A model generated the notes under the pieces. The model searched no databases, was not told where the DNA came from, and saw nothing but the letters and a program-made list of their open reading frames with translations. This document shows, one piece after another, positions 23,601 to 35,147 of a stretch of 64,000 nucleotides of DNA (position 1 is its first letter; each line of letters starts with the position of its first letter). This stretch comes from Ettlia oleoabundans (Eukaryota > Chlorophyta > Chlorophyceae > Chlamydomonadales), in NCBI GenBank assembly GCA_019693395.1, contig JAAMXP010000379.1:1-64000 (forward strand), in the 5' to 3' direction. A program made the translations under genes and the position numbers.

Positions 23601-25545
23601 GAGCCTCCACCCATCATCTGCTGCATGCGAGCGGCAAGCTGCTCCACCTGACTGCCAGCGACCCCCCCGCTCTCCTTCCCCTGCTGCGGCAGCAGTGCCG
23701 GCCCCTCCTCCTTCTCGCCATCGCTGTCGCTTGCAAAGCGGAGGTGTGTGCCTTGTGCCCTCGTCACAGCTTGCAACACAAAGTCTCCACTGGTACTCAG
23801 CTGGTGGATATCCATAACCTGCTGTGAGCTCAGCTGCTGCTCCTCTTCCTCAGCCTCCACAGGGCCTGCCGGCTCAACTGCCTGCTGTGCCTGCTGGATG
23901 CCCTCTTCACGCAGTCCCTCCTCAGCGGTTTGCAGGGGTGGTGGCGGGGGCGCTTCATCATCTCCTGCCTTTGGCATATGAGCCTCCTGCTGTTTTCCCA
24001 GGAAGCTGCCGGCAGTGTGAGGTCCTTGCGCATCCGCCCGCGACCCCTCCATCAAATCCTCTGCTGCTGTCAACTTGATGTCACCAGAGTTTCCAGCTGA
24101 CACAGCTGTTGATGCCCCCGCATTGCCAGCAGCCGCCGCCAGCAGCCGGGCTTCCAGATCGGCAACGCTGACCGGTTGTGTGATTACCCGTGTCTGCTGC
24201 TGAACCTGCTGTTGCTGCCCCAGCTGCTTCTGTGAGGCTGCCCGACTGATCAGCTGCTGCTCCAGGTCGGCAGCAGAAACCCAGCCCTGCTGCTGCTGCT
24301 GCTGCTGCTGGTGTAGCATAGCTGCTGCTGCCCACTCCCATGGTGCTGGGCGGAAGCCCTCTAAGGGAGGCTCCCACTGCACAACAGCGGCAAGCAAATG
24401 GATGGAAACAATGCAACAGCCAGATATCTAACAAGGGAAAACGCAAAGGGCATGCGTGGGGCATGCCAGCATGCATTGCAAGAAAATGAGTCTGCCTGCA
24501 TACACACAATCCTGTGAGGCATTGCACCAAGCGCAATTAAAAAAAGACACCGCGATTTTGCAGCACGCACCTGAGTGAGCTGCGCTTCTTGGTTGTAGTA
24601 ATAGAAGTGGCCCGAGCCTGCATCCCAAGCCTGCTGCCACAGGCTGCTCTGCTCCACGCGGCCTTGCGCTGCAGTGGCGGACTGCCAAGCCAGCTGCTCT
24701 AACGACGGTATGTTGGGCTGTGATTGTGATGCAATGGGCGGATGCAGGTGGGCGCTGTTTGTATCTGAAGTGTCGGTGGCGGCAGACGAAGAGATTGTGT
24801 GGTCATCAGGACGGGTAGTGGCGCTGTGCATGCCAGAGGCCGCTTCCTCCACGGCTGGCGACAAGGAGGCCGCTGATGTGGTAACGGCAAACGTCTCATC
24901 TCCATACTCGTACGGCTTGGACTGCGGGAAAGGGACCGGGGTCTGTGGTGTGCTGCTGGCAGGCCCATTCCCCAACTTGTCCATGGCAACCTGTTGCCAG
25001 CCATCCCAGCAAACTCCTGTTATGTGCAGGCAGGCCTCCTCACACGAACCTTGCTGCTGCCAAAACCGGCAGGCAGGCCAAGCGCCTGCAAGGCCTGCAG
25101 TTCCGCTTCATCCACCCCAAACTCATCCTCCTCATCCAACCAGCCGCCCAGAATATGCGCAGCGGTACCCTTGTGCCGCTGCGGCCCCTGCTGCTGCTGG
25201 CTGCTGCCACGCCGCCTCTTGTTGTTCCTGCACAGCGTAACGAGCTGTAGGTGGTAACTGCAGGAGATATGATGTGTGTCAGACAACCTGGCACTCCCAG
25301 ACACGCGCAGGCGGCAGGCCCAGGACGGGAGGCAGTGTCGGCCGTGGAAAAGGCGCTAGGTATTCTTGCCACCAGCACCTCCCCTATCAGGCAGGATATG
25401 CGGCGGAAGCGCACCAAACGAGGCCGACGTCCTCAAATGTGCAGGTGTGAAGCACGCAGGCGTCGCCGATGGAATAGGAACTTGTGTCGTCTCGGTCCAG
25501 GGCTAGGCATGTCGCAAAGCGGCACTCCCGCACACCCCCAGCCAT
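20700..25545 (-). CDS. TGS1: Trimethylguanosine synthase with WW domain
   Basis: Eleven exons, 5' to 3': 25545-25415, 25227-25050, 24990-24571, 24376-23271, 23070-23052, 22815-22749, 22561-22494, 22261-22115, 21828-21724, 21557-21441, 21230-20700; 962 aa. It converts the m7G caps of snRNA/snoRNA to trimethylguanosine using SAM, in the nucleus. Seen: the [15 protein letters not shown] motif near the N terminus, a WW domain split across exons 3 and 4 ([17 protein letters not shown], then WEPPLEGF), a 370-residue exon rich in Gln, Glu and Ser, [36 protein letters not shown]-binding [24 protein letters not shown], and catalytic [11 protein letters not shown]. The last 160 residues are low complexity. 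Exon 5 has only 19 bases. Exon 1 ([13 protein letters not shown]) is supported by phase and position only. Confidence 0.93.
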
Positions 25546-26810
25546 GTCCCACCGTTAATGAGAACGCAGCGTTTACACTTGCGCGACCAAGAAGAACAGG
25601 GCTGTGTTGCCCTAAAGCATTATGCCCGCTGCAGGGCGTTTGTGGAGGCTTTACCGGTGCTGATGGCTTTTACCGATGTGCCGTGATACATCTGCTTTTG
25701 CTCCTGTGTGACACCTCCGCAGGTGACACCTGGCTGTGATGGCGGCGGGAACATCTTGGAGCGCCTTGGCAGCGCGCAGTTTTCACCACTTTTGACTTGC
25801 ACCCTCTAGTTGTACAACCGACGCAAAATACCTTTTGGACTCTCTTGCAATCAAAGTAACGACTGCAAACACGAACACAGACATCTGGCGCCCGCAATCA
25901 ACTTTGCAAATGCCAACAAGACAGCCCTCTTATGGTCGTACTGCCACTACATTGTCACCAATGTCCCCATACACTCACCCATTGCTGTACCTATGCAGCT
26001 ACTGCTACAGCCGCTGCAGCTTGGCATCAAGCCATTCAGCCGTCAAGATCTTGCTGTCCGCATGCTAGCCGCCATAGGTCTAGAACTGCTGCCCTCTCCA
26101 TACGCCGCAAAAGCCATTTGCAGCACTGAACATCAAATAATCAATGCCATCTGTAGCATATCTTTGCAAACCAATTGCTGCAAACCTGCCTTGGCAACTT
26201 AAAACAATGCGGTGGTGCAGGCGGTGCTGAAAGCCAGCCTGAACTGCACTCGCATAAGGTGCCCACCTGAACTGTCCGACTCTAAAGCATATTTGATTTG
26301 CTAGTAACGGGACTGGTTGCTTCAAGAGGTGTCCTCAAGGTCCTTTGCATCGCTGGTGCCGCAGGCAACCGCTGGTGCCGCTTTTCCAGCCGCTGCCAAT
26401 GCAGCACAACCATCTGCTACAGGTGTGCGGCGTTCCAAGCGGTGCGTAACGAAATGGCGCGCTGCCGGTTTAGACCCTTCTACTGAGGGCCTGTGTTGCA
26501 AGAGAGGAACACGGTGGCCTACCCGTCTCCCTGCAGCATAAGGCAGATGGGTTCAACAATTTACCTTCTGAGGTTTTTTTTGGTGAAAATAGGCACCTTG
26601 AGGGCCTGAGCGCACTCAGCAGCCCTTCCAGGTCCCTTCCATCATTTCAACGCGGCGGAATTTGGTGCCCCTGAGCGATGTTTGTCTCCACCGTATCGTA
26701 CCAACTCTGCACCATAAAACACAGGTCGCGCGGTGCTCGTGACTCTGGTGTAAGAGCCCGAACGTGAACAGCGTCGCGCCGAGGCGGGTGCAACCGCACC
26801 TGCAGCAGCC
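25546..26810. promoter_or_regulatory. Divergent intergenic region between TGS1 and IST1-like genes
   Basis: About 1.26 kb lie between outward-facing starts. Plus-strand open frames exist (for example 26317-26541, with a basic VRRSKRCVTKWRAAG segment), but none has matching splice sites or a recognisable domain. I treat the region as non-coding promoter and leader sequence, with modest confidence. Confidence 0.4.
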
Positions 26811-29773
26811 ATGCAACTGTTCGGGTTTAACCATAGCAAATGGTGCGCCCGTCGATCGCGTGATGTGGTCTCTCGCGCTCTGACTCCGTCGCCGGGCCTG
26901 TCATCCAACACATCGATGCTGGAACAGTCAAGGGTCGTGAGGGGTGCAGGCAGGGTCGCTCGGCAGTGTTGGGCTAGTGGCGGCAGTAGCCCTTCTGACG
27001 AGGGCGGGCGGTGGCGCTGCGTCTGTGTTGCCAAATCTCGCATCATGCGTTCATCTTCATCTTGTCTCTCACTGCCTGCCTGCGTACTTGCCTTGGTGCA
27101 GCAAGACGCAATGCAGACTTGGTGTAGGGCGTATCAAGCTGCTGCGCAACAAGAAGCAAATCGCGGTACGTGCCTGTCGTGCGAGTTGGTGGCGACATGT
27201 TGCGGGGTGCCCTGCGGGAACCCTGGCTGCATCAACCTGTTGTGCGGGCTTGTGCCTTCTGCAAGCTGAGGCTGGTTTATGTGCACCTACTACCCGCAGA
27301 TGAAGAACTTGCGAAAGGAGGTGGCGGAGTTACTACGTCAGGGCAAGCAGGGAAATGCACGCATCAGGTGTGTTCAGCATTGATGTGCCGCCGAAAATTG
27401 GCACTTCCTTGAAGGTTACCTTGCTTTCCCTTGGTTAATTCAAATCCACCCACCACGTTCACCATACATCGCAGTCCAGCCCACAGGCCACCTGCTTTGC
27501 ATGCCCATGTACGGTCCGGGCTCGTGTTTGCTAATTTGTCTGCCAGCTTAACTCACCTGTCTGCCCACATGTCTGCCCGCAGGGTGGAGGCTGTGATGCG
27601 TGAGTTTCGCATGCTGCAGGCGTTTGAGATACTTGAGCTTTACTTGGAGCTGCTGGCTGTGCGGTCCGAGCTACTGGCCAAGACCCGGGAGATACCGCCA
27701 GACATGGTAGAGGTGCGTCAGGCGGCGACCAAGTTTGATTGGAGACAGCGGCAGAAGAAGCCTTTGCTAATACAAGCGGGCAATCGTCAGCTGCATGCTT
27801 TGGGAGACGGCAGTGCTGTTGTGAAGTTCCTGTTGCAGTGGGGATGAGCCTGTTTGGAGGCCTGTGGTTACGGGATTAGTGCTGTTTGACTGCCATGCAA
27901 CGTGCACTTATTGACATATGTGCGCAGGCCATCAGCAGCCTGATCTATGCTGGGGAGCGTGTGGCCACAGACCTGGCCGAGATTGCTCAAGTGGCCAAGA
28001 TGCTGATCTCCAAGTACAGGTGCTGTCAGCCTGCCATCTGCAGTTGGGTAATGCAAGCTATTCGTTTGGTTTGCTGGTCGAGTGTTGCAGCGAGTTGTGT
28101 GGAAGGACATGCCGCTTAACTCGGCGCAAGGGTTCTCGCATTCCAGCATTCGTGCCCGATTTGCACTAGTCACGATGGGAGTCGTCAGTGGCTGGCTGCG
28201 AAGCTTTGCATGTTGCTGCCCCCTTGCTCGCCCCTTTACTTTTGTTGCATCGCCCCGCGTTTGCAGCCCAGTCTACAAGGCGTCTGGATTCCCTGAAGAG
28301 GTTGTGTCAGACCTGACTTGCTTCAAATGGCAGGTCAATCACGCACTGAAGGACTGCCTGGCAATTTCGGCTCCGCTGCCAGAGGAGAAATTGAAGGTGG
28401 GACATGCAGGTGCTGCAAGTTGTCAGATCTCGGGACAGTTTGGCGGAGCTGAGCGCTTTGCACCATCTGGGGTATGGCTCCCCTGTCGGCCTGCAAGCAG
28501 AAACTCTGGGTGCACCTTCTCACCCACCTTCTACCATCCGCTCCCTCGTTGCCCTCAACAGTTCCTGGAGGAGATTGCCGGCGAGTATGGCGTGGATTTT
28601 GACAAGGATGCAGCGGCCCTGGACATGCTGCCGGCCGCGGGCAAGCCGCTAGCTGTGGCACCTACGTACGCAGTGGAGCCGCTGGCCCCTGGTGGAGGCG
28701 GCGTGCCCCGTCCACCCCCCTTGGCACAGGGGTGGATGCCTCCGCCCTCAGCGGCCACTCCCCCACCTGCCGAGCAGCAGCAGGGCTGGCAGCCGCCAGG
28801 CGCTGGGACGGCATCGGCAGGGACAGCAGCAGGGGCTGGTGCAGCAGCAGCTGCCGCGTCGCACGTGAGCCGCGTGCTGTCGGGGAACAGTGTGGTTGTT
28901 CGGCAGTCAGCTGGCAACGCGCCTGGGACCACAGCCACGCCCAGTGCCAGCGAAGCGCCAGGTTGGAGCCCACCTCAGCCTGAGGACATGAACAAGCATG
29001 GACGCGCTTTCCAGAACCACGTTGGGGCAGCAGCTGCCTGGCGCCAGGTCCGCTTGCACGGCGCCAGCCCAAGCAGCACCCCCGATCCATCCGTGAGCAT
29101 GGATAGCGAGGGTTACCCACCTCCAGCCACGTCTGCACCTAAAGAGGTAGCACAGCCCCCCGCCGCGGGGGCTGCTCTGCCCTACTCCGACCTGCCACCA
29201 GGCAGCACAGTGCACAGCAGCGGCGACAGCACTCCCACAGTGGGCGACAAGCCTTTCACTCCAGGGAGCTCTTACGCGGATGCCACAGCTGCAGCAGAGG
29301 CTGCCAGACGGTACAGCCAGATGGCACAACAAGCAGCACAGCGTGCTGAGGAGTTTGCTGCAAGCCAGGCGGCAGCCACCAGGGGAAAGGGCGGCAGCTT
29401 AGGGGGCGATGACGGTGAGGATAGTGGCAGCGGCAGCACCTCGGGTGGGAATAGCGGTAGTGGTGGTGGCGGTGCCAGAGTTCTTGTGCCGCGGACTCTA
29501 AGCGAAGTCCAGCGTGCCTATGACGCCGCTCCAGGACCACCCAGCAAGGGTGATTTCTTGGCTGGGGGCCCGCCCTCCGCCCCTCCCTCAGAGCCAGCGC
29601 CGCCTGCGCCTCCCATGCCTGGTGGTGACAGTGCGACAAATGGCGACAGCTCAGCGGTCGATCTGGACATCAGCGGGCTGCCCAGCGTGCCTGGTGCCCG
29701 CGGAGCAGCATCTGCAGATCAAGATGAGCTGGATGAGCTGACCAAGCGCTTTGAGATGCTCAAGCGTCGCTGA
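26811..29773 (+). CDS. IST1-like ESCRT-III regulator
   Basis: Seven exons: 26811-26842, 27102-27165, 27300-27367, 27583-27712, 27928-28019, 28267-28396 and 28562-29773; 575 aa. The N-terminal IST1 domain (about residues 1-175) shows FGFNHSKCKT, GRIKLLRNKKQIA, LRKEVAELLRQGKQGNARIRVE, LQAFEILELYLELLAVRSEL, EIPPDMVEAISSLIYAGERV and AKMLISKYSPVYKASG. IST1 proteins bind ESCRT-III and Vps4 and regulate multivesicular-body sorting at endosomes. The remaining 370 residues, mostly one exon, are Pro/Ala/Ser/Gly-rich linker with a charged coiled-coil-like end (DQDELDELTKRFEMLKRR), as is common in plant IST1-like proteins. The ATG is the first in the exon and gives the typical family N terminus. Confidence 0.9.
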
Positions 29774-30425
29774 GCGAGGAGGCACCCCAGCTTGCCCACC
29801 CCAGTGCATCAGTCCTTTGCCAGTCCTGACCACAGTTGCATGACGTGAACATGCATTCTGCTGCCTTGTTTGGTCCTACAGCACCTCCTGTGAAATTACT
29901 GCTTGTACATGTCCTTCTTTGACGCATGAACGGTTTGGTCAGGTGTTGTTTGTACAATAATGCTGTGCCAGCTTCAGTATCCCGGGCAATGCAGTTTGAT
30001 GGGTGTCTTAAAATAGGCGCAAGAAATTAAAGAGGCATTGCCACGGCATGTTCTTTGCTTTGCTAACTACTAGTGCTGCACGTTGGGCGCCACCTGGACC
30101 CGTGTTGGGTGGACCCGTGCCGCGTTGAAAACCTTTAGATCCAGCTAACGCAGCCGACAGGCTGATCACGGCTTTTGGCTGCACCCTGGCCCTCCGTTCC
30201 AACCGTGACGCTAAAACCAAAGCCGCGTGAACTTCATCCCCTGCCCGCTGAGGACCCTGTACAATCTCCTCCGCTTAATCCGCCTGAGCTGAGGTCAGCC
30301 ATCTGTTGTAGCTGTCCACTGGCCTAGTCGCCACCGCCGCCGCCGTACCTTCACCCTCCCACCGCCACCCCGCATCCCCTCTGCTCTGCCTCAACCCTCG
30401 TCAGTACTCACCTTACAGACCACCG
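29774..30425. promoter_or_regulatory. Intergenic: IST1-like 3' end and transporter promoter/leader
   Basis: No exon is supported here. A CCGCC-rich stretch at 30320-30370 immediately precedes the transporter ATG and is probably its 5' UTR. No TGTAA was found after the IST1-like stop. Confidence 0.4.
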
Positions 30426-33134
30426 ATGGACAGCCCACAGCCTGTTTCCTGGGCACGTGCGCTGCCGCTGGACGACCGCAAGAAGTTGCTGGGGCTGGGT
30501 TTCATCCTGGCTGTGGCGATCATCTGGGTGGCCGCCAGCTTTGTTGTGCAAGGCATCGAGGAGCACGGCGCTCACCCCGCTGTGCTAACCCTCGTGGCAA
30601 ACAGCCTGTTTGCAGTCTATGTCCCCATCTACTTCCTCAACTTGCGCTGGCAGCGCCGCGGGCAGCAAGCCGCCGCAGTGCCGCATCAGCAAGAAAGCTG
30701 TGCACTGGTGCCGGCGCATGCCCCTCGCAGCGACGAGGAGGGCGACATACTGCCCCCGCCTCTGGCTGTAGAGGACAGCCACAATGGCAAGGCAGCAGCA
30801 TCAGTGCCTCCAATGCCCCTCCGGCAGCTGTTTCGTGCGGCTCTCATAGTGAGTCAGCCCGCTGGCATGCTGCATGCTCGCCCCACCTCCCATGGTTGTG
30901 GTGCTGTCGCAGGCATGGCTGCTGCTGCATCATTGTATTCGAGATGTTTCAGGGCACCATGGATTTATCCCAGGCACAGCCCCCGCCTGAGAACCATCAT
31001 GCCGCTCATCCGCCAAGTCTCCCACCCTCGACGCCGCCCCTATCCGCCTGACAGTGTGCTGCCATCCCCCTCTGCAGGTAGCCCCCCTGTGGTACATCGC
31101 ACAGATCACTTTCAACCTGTCCCTGGCCAAGACGTCCGTCACCTCAAACACCATCCTCTCGTCAACGTCCTCCCTCTTCACCTTCCTTTTTGCCGTCGCT
31201 CTGCTGGCTGAGGCCTTCACTCTGTGGAAGCTGGGATTTATTCTGTTGCTCATCGCTGGTGGGTGCAAGCTTGCTGTGGCAGTTTGGGCATGTTGGAGGA
31301 AGAGAAGGTTGGGGAAATGAGTAGTGGTGCAAGAAGGGGGCACCCAGTGTGGCGCGGGTCAGTGCACCTGGCCTTTGTGCGAGACCGATATCCCGACTGG
31401 TGCTGGTGCTACCCCGCCAGCGTTCAGTGCCGCGATAAAGGCAGCAAGGTTACTCATAAATACCGGGTGTCTGTTTCTGTTACAGGCGTTGCCATGGTGA
31501 CTATAGCTGATGGCGAATATGGCTCTGACAAGTCGGCAGCAGAGCAAAGCGTTGCGGGCGACATGCTGTGCCTGCTGTCTGCTGTGGTCTACGGCGCATA
31601 CACTGTGGCCATTAGGTGGGCGTGTGGATGGTGCAGGGGTGGGTGGGTGGGTAGCGTGTGCGACAGTTGCCTCAAGGGCAGGAGTGGGAGCACATCTCCA
31701 GGGCCAGCCTGGGCCCTGGGTATGATCTGGCTGTGTGCTGCCTGCTCACCCCACCTACGTGCACCGCAGCATCAACTCATAGGATGGCACCTTGTCAGTT
31801 GGAGAAGTTGCTTGTGGGTTCGTGCCCATCCGCTGCTATGCCACCTGTCTCCATGGGCCTTTCATTCGCGCAACTGCCCTGCCGCCGGTGTAATGGACAC
31901 ATATGTACACAACTGGTGCAGGAAGTTGCTGCGTGAAGACGAGGAGACACCCATGACCATCTTCTTCGGCTTCATGGGACTCCTCATCTTCATCTCTGTG
32001 GGCCCCCTCCTGCTGGTGCTCTGGTGAGCTTTTCAGAGGTTAGGCATCGGCGCAGGGCCTCGGTCTGGTAAGAATAGTGGAATGCTGGGCCACATGCAAC
32101 ACGCTGCACATCCAAAAAATGGCGTGGTACCCTCTGTGGCTGTACCAAGGCTTGGGCCCAAGCGCCACTTTGGCGTTGTTGGCCTGCCCACACAGTGCAG
32201 TGCATGCCGCAAGCGGGCCTCTCTTCAGCTCTGCTGTTTGACAACGCTTTGCCTCACAGGCATCACTGTCTAGTGGCCCGCCACCGGTGCAGGCTTGCGG
32301 GCGTGGGGCTGGGTAGCATGAGCTGGCGCGTGTTTGGGCTGATGGTGGCCAAGGGCCTGCTGGATAATGTGCTGTCAGACTATCTGTGGGCACGTGCCAT
32401 CCTGCTAGTGGGTGAGATGTGTGTGGGCCACACAAGCAGGAAGCTGGCTTTCAGTGAAGAGCCTCATATCAATGGCCTCATATTGAATGCTGGAAGGGGT
32501 GCTTGGATGGAAGCAGCAATGCTAGTGCGATTGACTTTGCTTGCACAAACACGCCACGCCTTGGGGCCTGGTTGGCAACCGTGACCACCTTCTGCCCCGC
32601 TGCTCGTCTCTCTTCCCTCTTGCAGGCCCCACCATTGCCACCTCAGGCCTGGCTCTACAGGTGCCTCTAGCAGTGGTGCTGGATCCCCTGCTGCGCAGCC
32701 CCACCTGGCTCAAACATGCTGGAAGCACAGTGCTGACCCTGGTGGGCGGCGTGGCGGTGCTGGCCGGTTTCTTTGGCATCAACGCGGCAGGAGAGGATGA
32801 CGAGAAGACGAGGCATGCAATCTGGGAGGAGCGACAGCAGGTGTGTTGTGCATGAGCTGCTATATGAAGGGATAGCGCAGTGGTGCGGCATGGGGGCCTG
32901 CCCTTCTCCTGCGCGCTGCCTGCCTTGTGCTGCCTGCATTGCCTGTGCCCACCCCTGCCGTGCATTTTGCTCTCACAGGCCCTTCAACGCGAGCTAGATT
33001 TTGATTTGGAGGAGCCTCTTGGTGAGGAGGGTCCGACAGAGGTTCAGGGGCTACATGCGGCCAGCCCCCAGCAAACGGTGGCGATGCAGCAAGACCTACA
33101 GCAGGAGCTCCAACTGGAACACAGCGAATGGTAG
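30426..33134 (+). CDS. SLC35F5-like drug/metabolite-transporter family membrane protein
   Basis: Seven exons: 30426-30848, 31078-31258, 31486-31615, 31922-32023, 32293-32411, 32626-32840 and 32979-33134; 441 aa. About ten hydrophobic helices are visible, in two EamA-type halves: LGFILAVAIIWVAASFVVQG, LTLVANSLFAVYVPIYFLN, a charged loop of about 70 residues, WYIAQITFNLSLAKTSVTSN, FTFLFAVALLAEAF, GDMLCLLSAVVYGAYTVAIR, FGFMGLLIFISVGPLLLVLW, AKGLLDNVLSDYLWARAILL, and TVLTLVGGVAVLAGFFGIN. The SVTSNTILSSTSSLFTFL motif is typical of SLC35F/plant DMT members, which are usually placed in the Golgi or vacuole membrane. The substrate cannot be read from sequence. The C terminus is acidic and Gln-rich, probably cytosolic. 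Confidence 0.87.
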
Positions 33135-33778
33135 ACGGGAAGAGGGGGGCCAGCAGCGCAGCAGCCAACACCAGCAGCACAGCAACAGGCAGAACCCTGC
33201 AGGCCTTGCAGGAAAGCGGCGCCAGTAAAGCTGCTGTCCTGGTGGCGAGTGGCAAACAGGAATAGCTGCTGCGTATGCCTGGCCCGTACTTGCCGTGCGT
33301 TCGGTGTAGTATACTCGTCACCATACACCGATACCACACACTTTCATACCATGTCAAAACCATAGTGCATGCTTCGTACACGCCCAAACATTGCATCTGG
33401 GCGTGCACACGCCCAGAAATGCAGTGTCTCAGCACCCCAAATCGATATGCAGCATGGAGTTGAGCATTGTCATGCTGTGGACGCCCCATGCTTGCCTATT
33501 GACCGCGAGCTTCTGCCGTCGGGAGTATGTGCCTTCCCCAGTAATTCTGAGAAGTCTCTGGTGACACTATGGGTTTCTTTTGCATGTTGACAAGGGGTTT
33601 TAACAAGTGGTGGATGGTAACTGCATTTCGACTCAACTATGGCTCAACTTGAGGCGAGTGCAAACAGCTCACGCAGTTTGCAGAAATTGACTTCATGGCC
33701 CACATCAACCAGGGGGAGTGATATGATGGCATAGTATTAGAAGGGAAGCAGGGAGACGTTGGTGAGGTAGTGGTGTTG
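33135..33778. other. Non-coding stretch after transporter gene
   Basis: No supported exon. It contains one imperfect hairpin (33392-33423) and otherwise nothing I can name. Reading frames continuing into the N run are artefacts of untranslated Ns. Confidence 0.45.
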
Positions 33779-34365
33779 NNNNNNNNNNNNNNNNNNNNNN
33801 NNNNNNNNNNNNNNNNNNNNNNNNNNNNNNNNNNNNNNNNNNNNNNNNNNNNNNNNNNNNNNNNNNNNNNNNNNNNNNNNNNNNNNNNNNNNNNNNNNNN
33901 NNNNNNNNNNNNNNNNNNNNNNNNNNNNNNNNNNNNNNNNNNNNNNNNNNNNNNNNNNNNNNNNNNNNNNNNNNNNNNNNNNNNNNNNNNNNNNNNNNNN
34001 NNNNNNNNNNNNNNNNNNNNNNNNNNNNNNNNNNNNNNNNNNNNNNNNNNNNNNNNNNNNNNNNNNNNNNNNNNNNNNNNNNNNNNNNNNNNNNNNNNNN
34101 NNNNNNNNNNNNNNNNNNNNNNNNNNNNNNNNNNNNNNNNNNNNNNNNNNNNNNNNNNNNNNNNNNNNNNNNNNNNNNNNNNNNNNNNNNNNNNNNNNNN
34201 NNNNNNNNNNNNNNNNNNNNNNNNNNNNNNNNNNNNNNNNNNNNNNNNNNNNNNNNNNNNNNNNNNNNNNNNNNNNNNNNNNNNNNNNNNNNNNNNNNNN
34301 NNNNNNNNNNNNNNNNNNNNNNNNNNNNNNNNNNNNNNNNNNNNNNNNNNNNNNNNNNNNNNNNN
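33779..34365. other. 587-base assembly gap
   Basis: A run of N, flanked on the right by a C-run. It hides the 3' part of the downstream Kazal-like gene copy. Confidence 0.98.
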
Positions 34366-34468
34366 CCCCCCCCCCCTAAGGACACCCATACCCTCGAGCA
34401 CTGAGCCCTGCACTGCTGGTCACACATTACTGCCAACACTCCCTCCCATCACCCCTCCATCCGCTCAC

Positions 34469-35048
34469 TATCTGCAGTACTGTGCCATGCAGTCGGCGGT
34501 ACACTCATTGGGCCACACAGAGTCGCCGCCACCATGGGTGGTTTTGTCGGGGTATGCCGGGTTCCAGGAGCACACTGCATGGCATGGATATGTAGAAACG
34601 GAGGTCTGAACCAGCCAGCGAGCGTTGCCTGCTCGGCCTGCTTGACCCCCAACTTGCTAGCCCTTGCTGGGCAGGCGGCCACCGCAAACGCGGCCCAGCT
34701 GAGCGGCTGCGGCCATGAACCCTGCAGCAGCGCAATGTGCCATAAAGCCAGATGCCCTACCCCGCATTACACCCATGCGCCCCACCCACGCACACTTGGG
34801 AACCCCACCTGTAGCACATGCCACACCAAACCCACCTGGGTTCCAGCCATCGCGGGAGAGGCAGGCCTTGTAGCAGAACTCGCGAGCAACCACACGGTCG
34901 TTGTCAATGAAGCTGCAAGTTTGACCAAGGTCATCAGTTCGAAGGTGGTAGAAAAACATGGACAGGGGTAGTGAATTTACGGAACTTACAAGTTGACGGC
35001 CATAGGCAGCTGTTGCACACATGCCAGCAGGCACACGATGCATTGCAT
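34469..35048 (-). CDS. Kazal-like secreted Cys-rich protein, copy B (3' part lost in gap)
   Basis: Three exons are visible, 5' to 3': 35048-34990, 34912-34836 and 34574-34469, each closing in phase. Exon 1 encodes a short hydrophobic leader (MQCIVCLLACVQQLPMAVN), probably a signal peptide. Exons 2 and 3 encode FIDNDRVVAREFCYKACLSR, DGWNPVCSWNPAYP and VWPNECTADCMAQYCR. The spacing of VC...NEC.A.C is Kazal-like, the fold of secreted serine-protease inhibitors. Exon 3 is close to exon 3 of the upstream copy and nearly the same length (106 versus 105 bases). Copy A ends only 99 bases upstream of this start, so this is a recent tandem duplicate. The remaining exons must lie in the N gap. Confidence 0.65.
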
Positions 35049-35147
35049 GTGCGTCGTTGAGGGAAAGGGCAGCGGGTGCAGTATACTGGGCAGGGCAGTC
35101 ATGCACGCAGAGTACTGCTTCAGCAGCCAGGCAGCAGGCAGGTGGGC

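Noticed and set aside
26298..26541. Plus-strand frame with VRRSKRCVTKWRAAG between TGS1 and IST1
   Set aside because: No recognisable family, no consistent donor to join it to IST1, and the IST1 exon 1 already gives the canonical family start.
33637..34609. Long open frames spanning the N gap on both strands
   Set aside because: They consist of untranslatable Ns read as open; the flanking codons show no domain.
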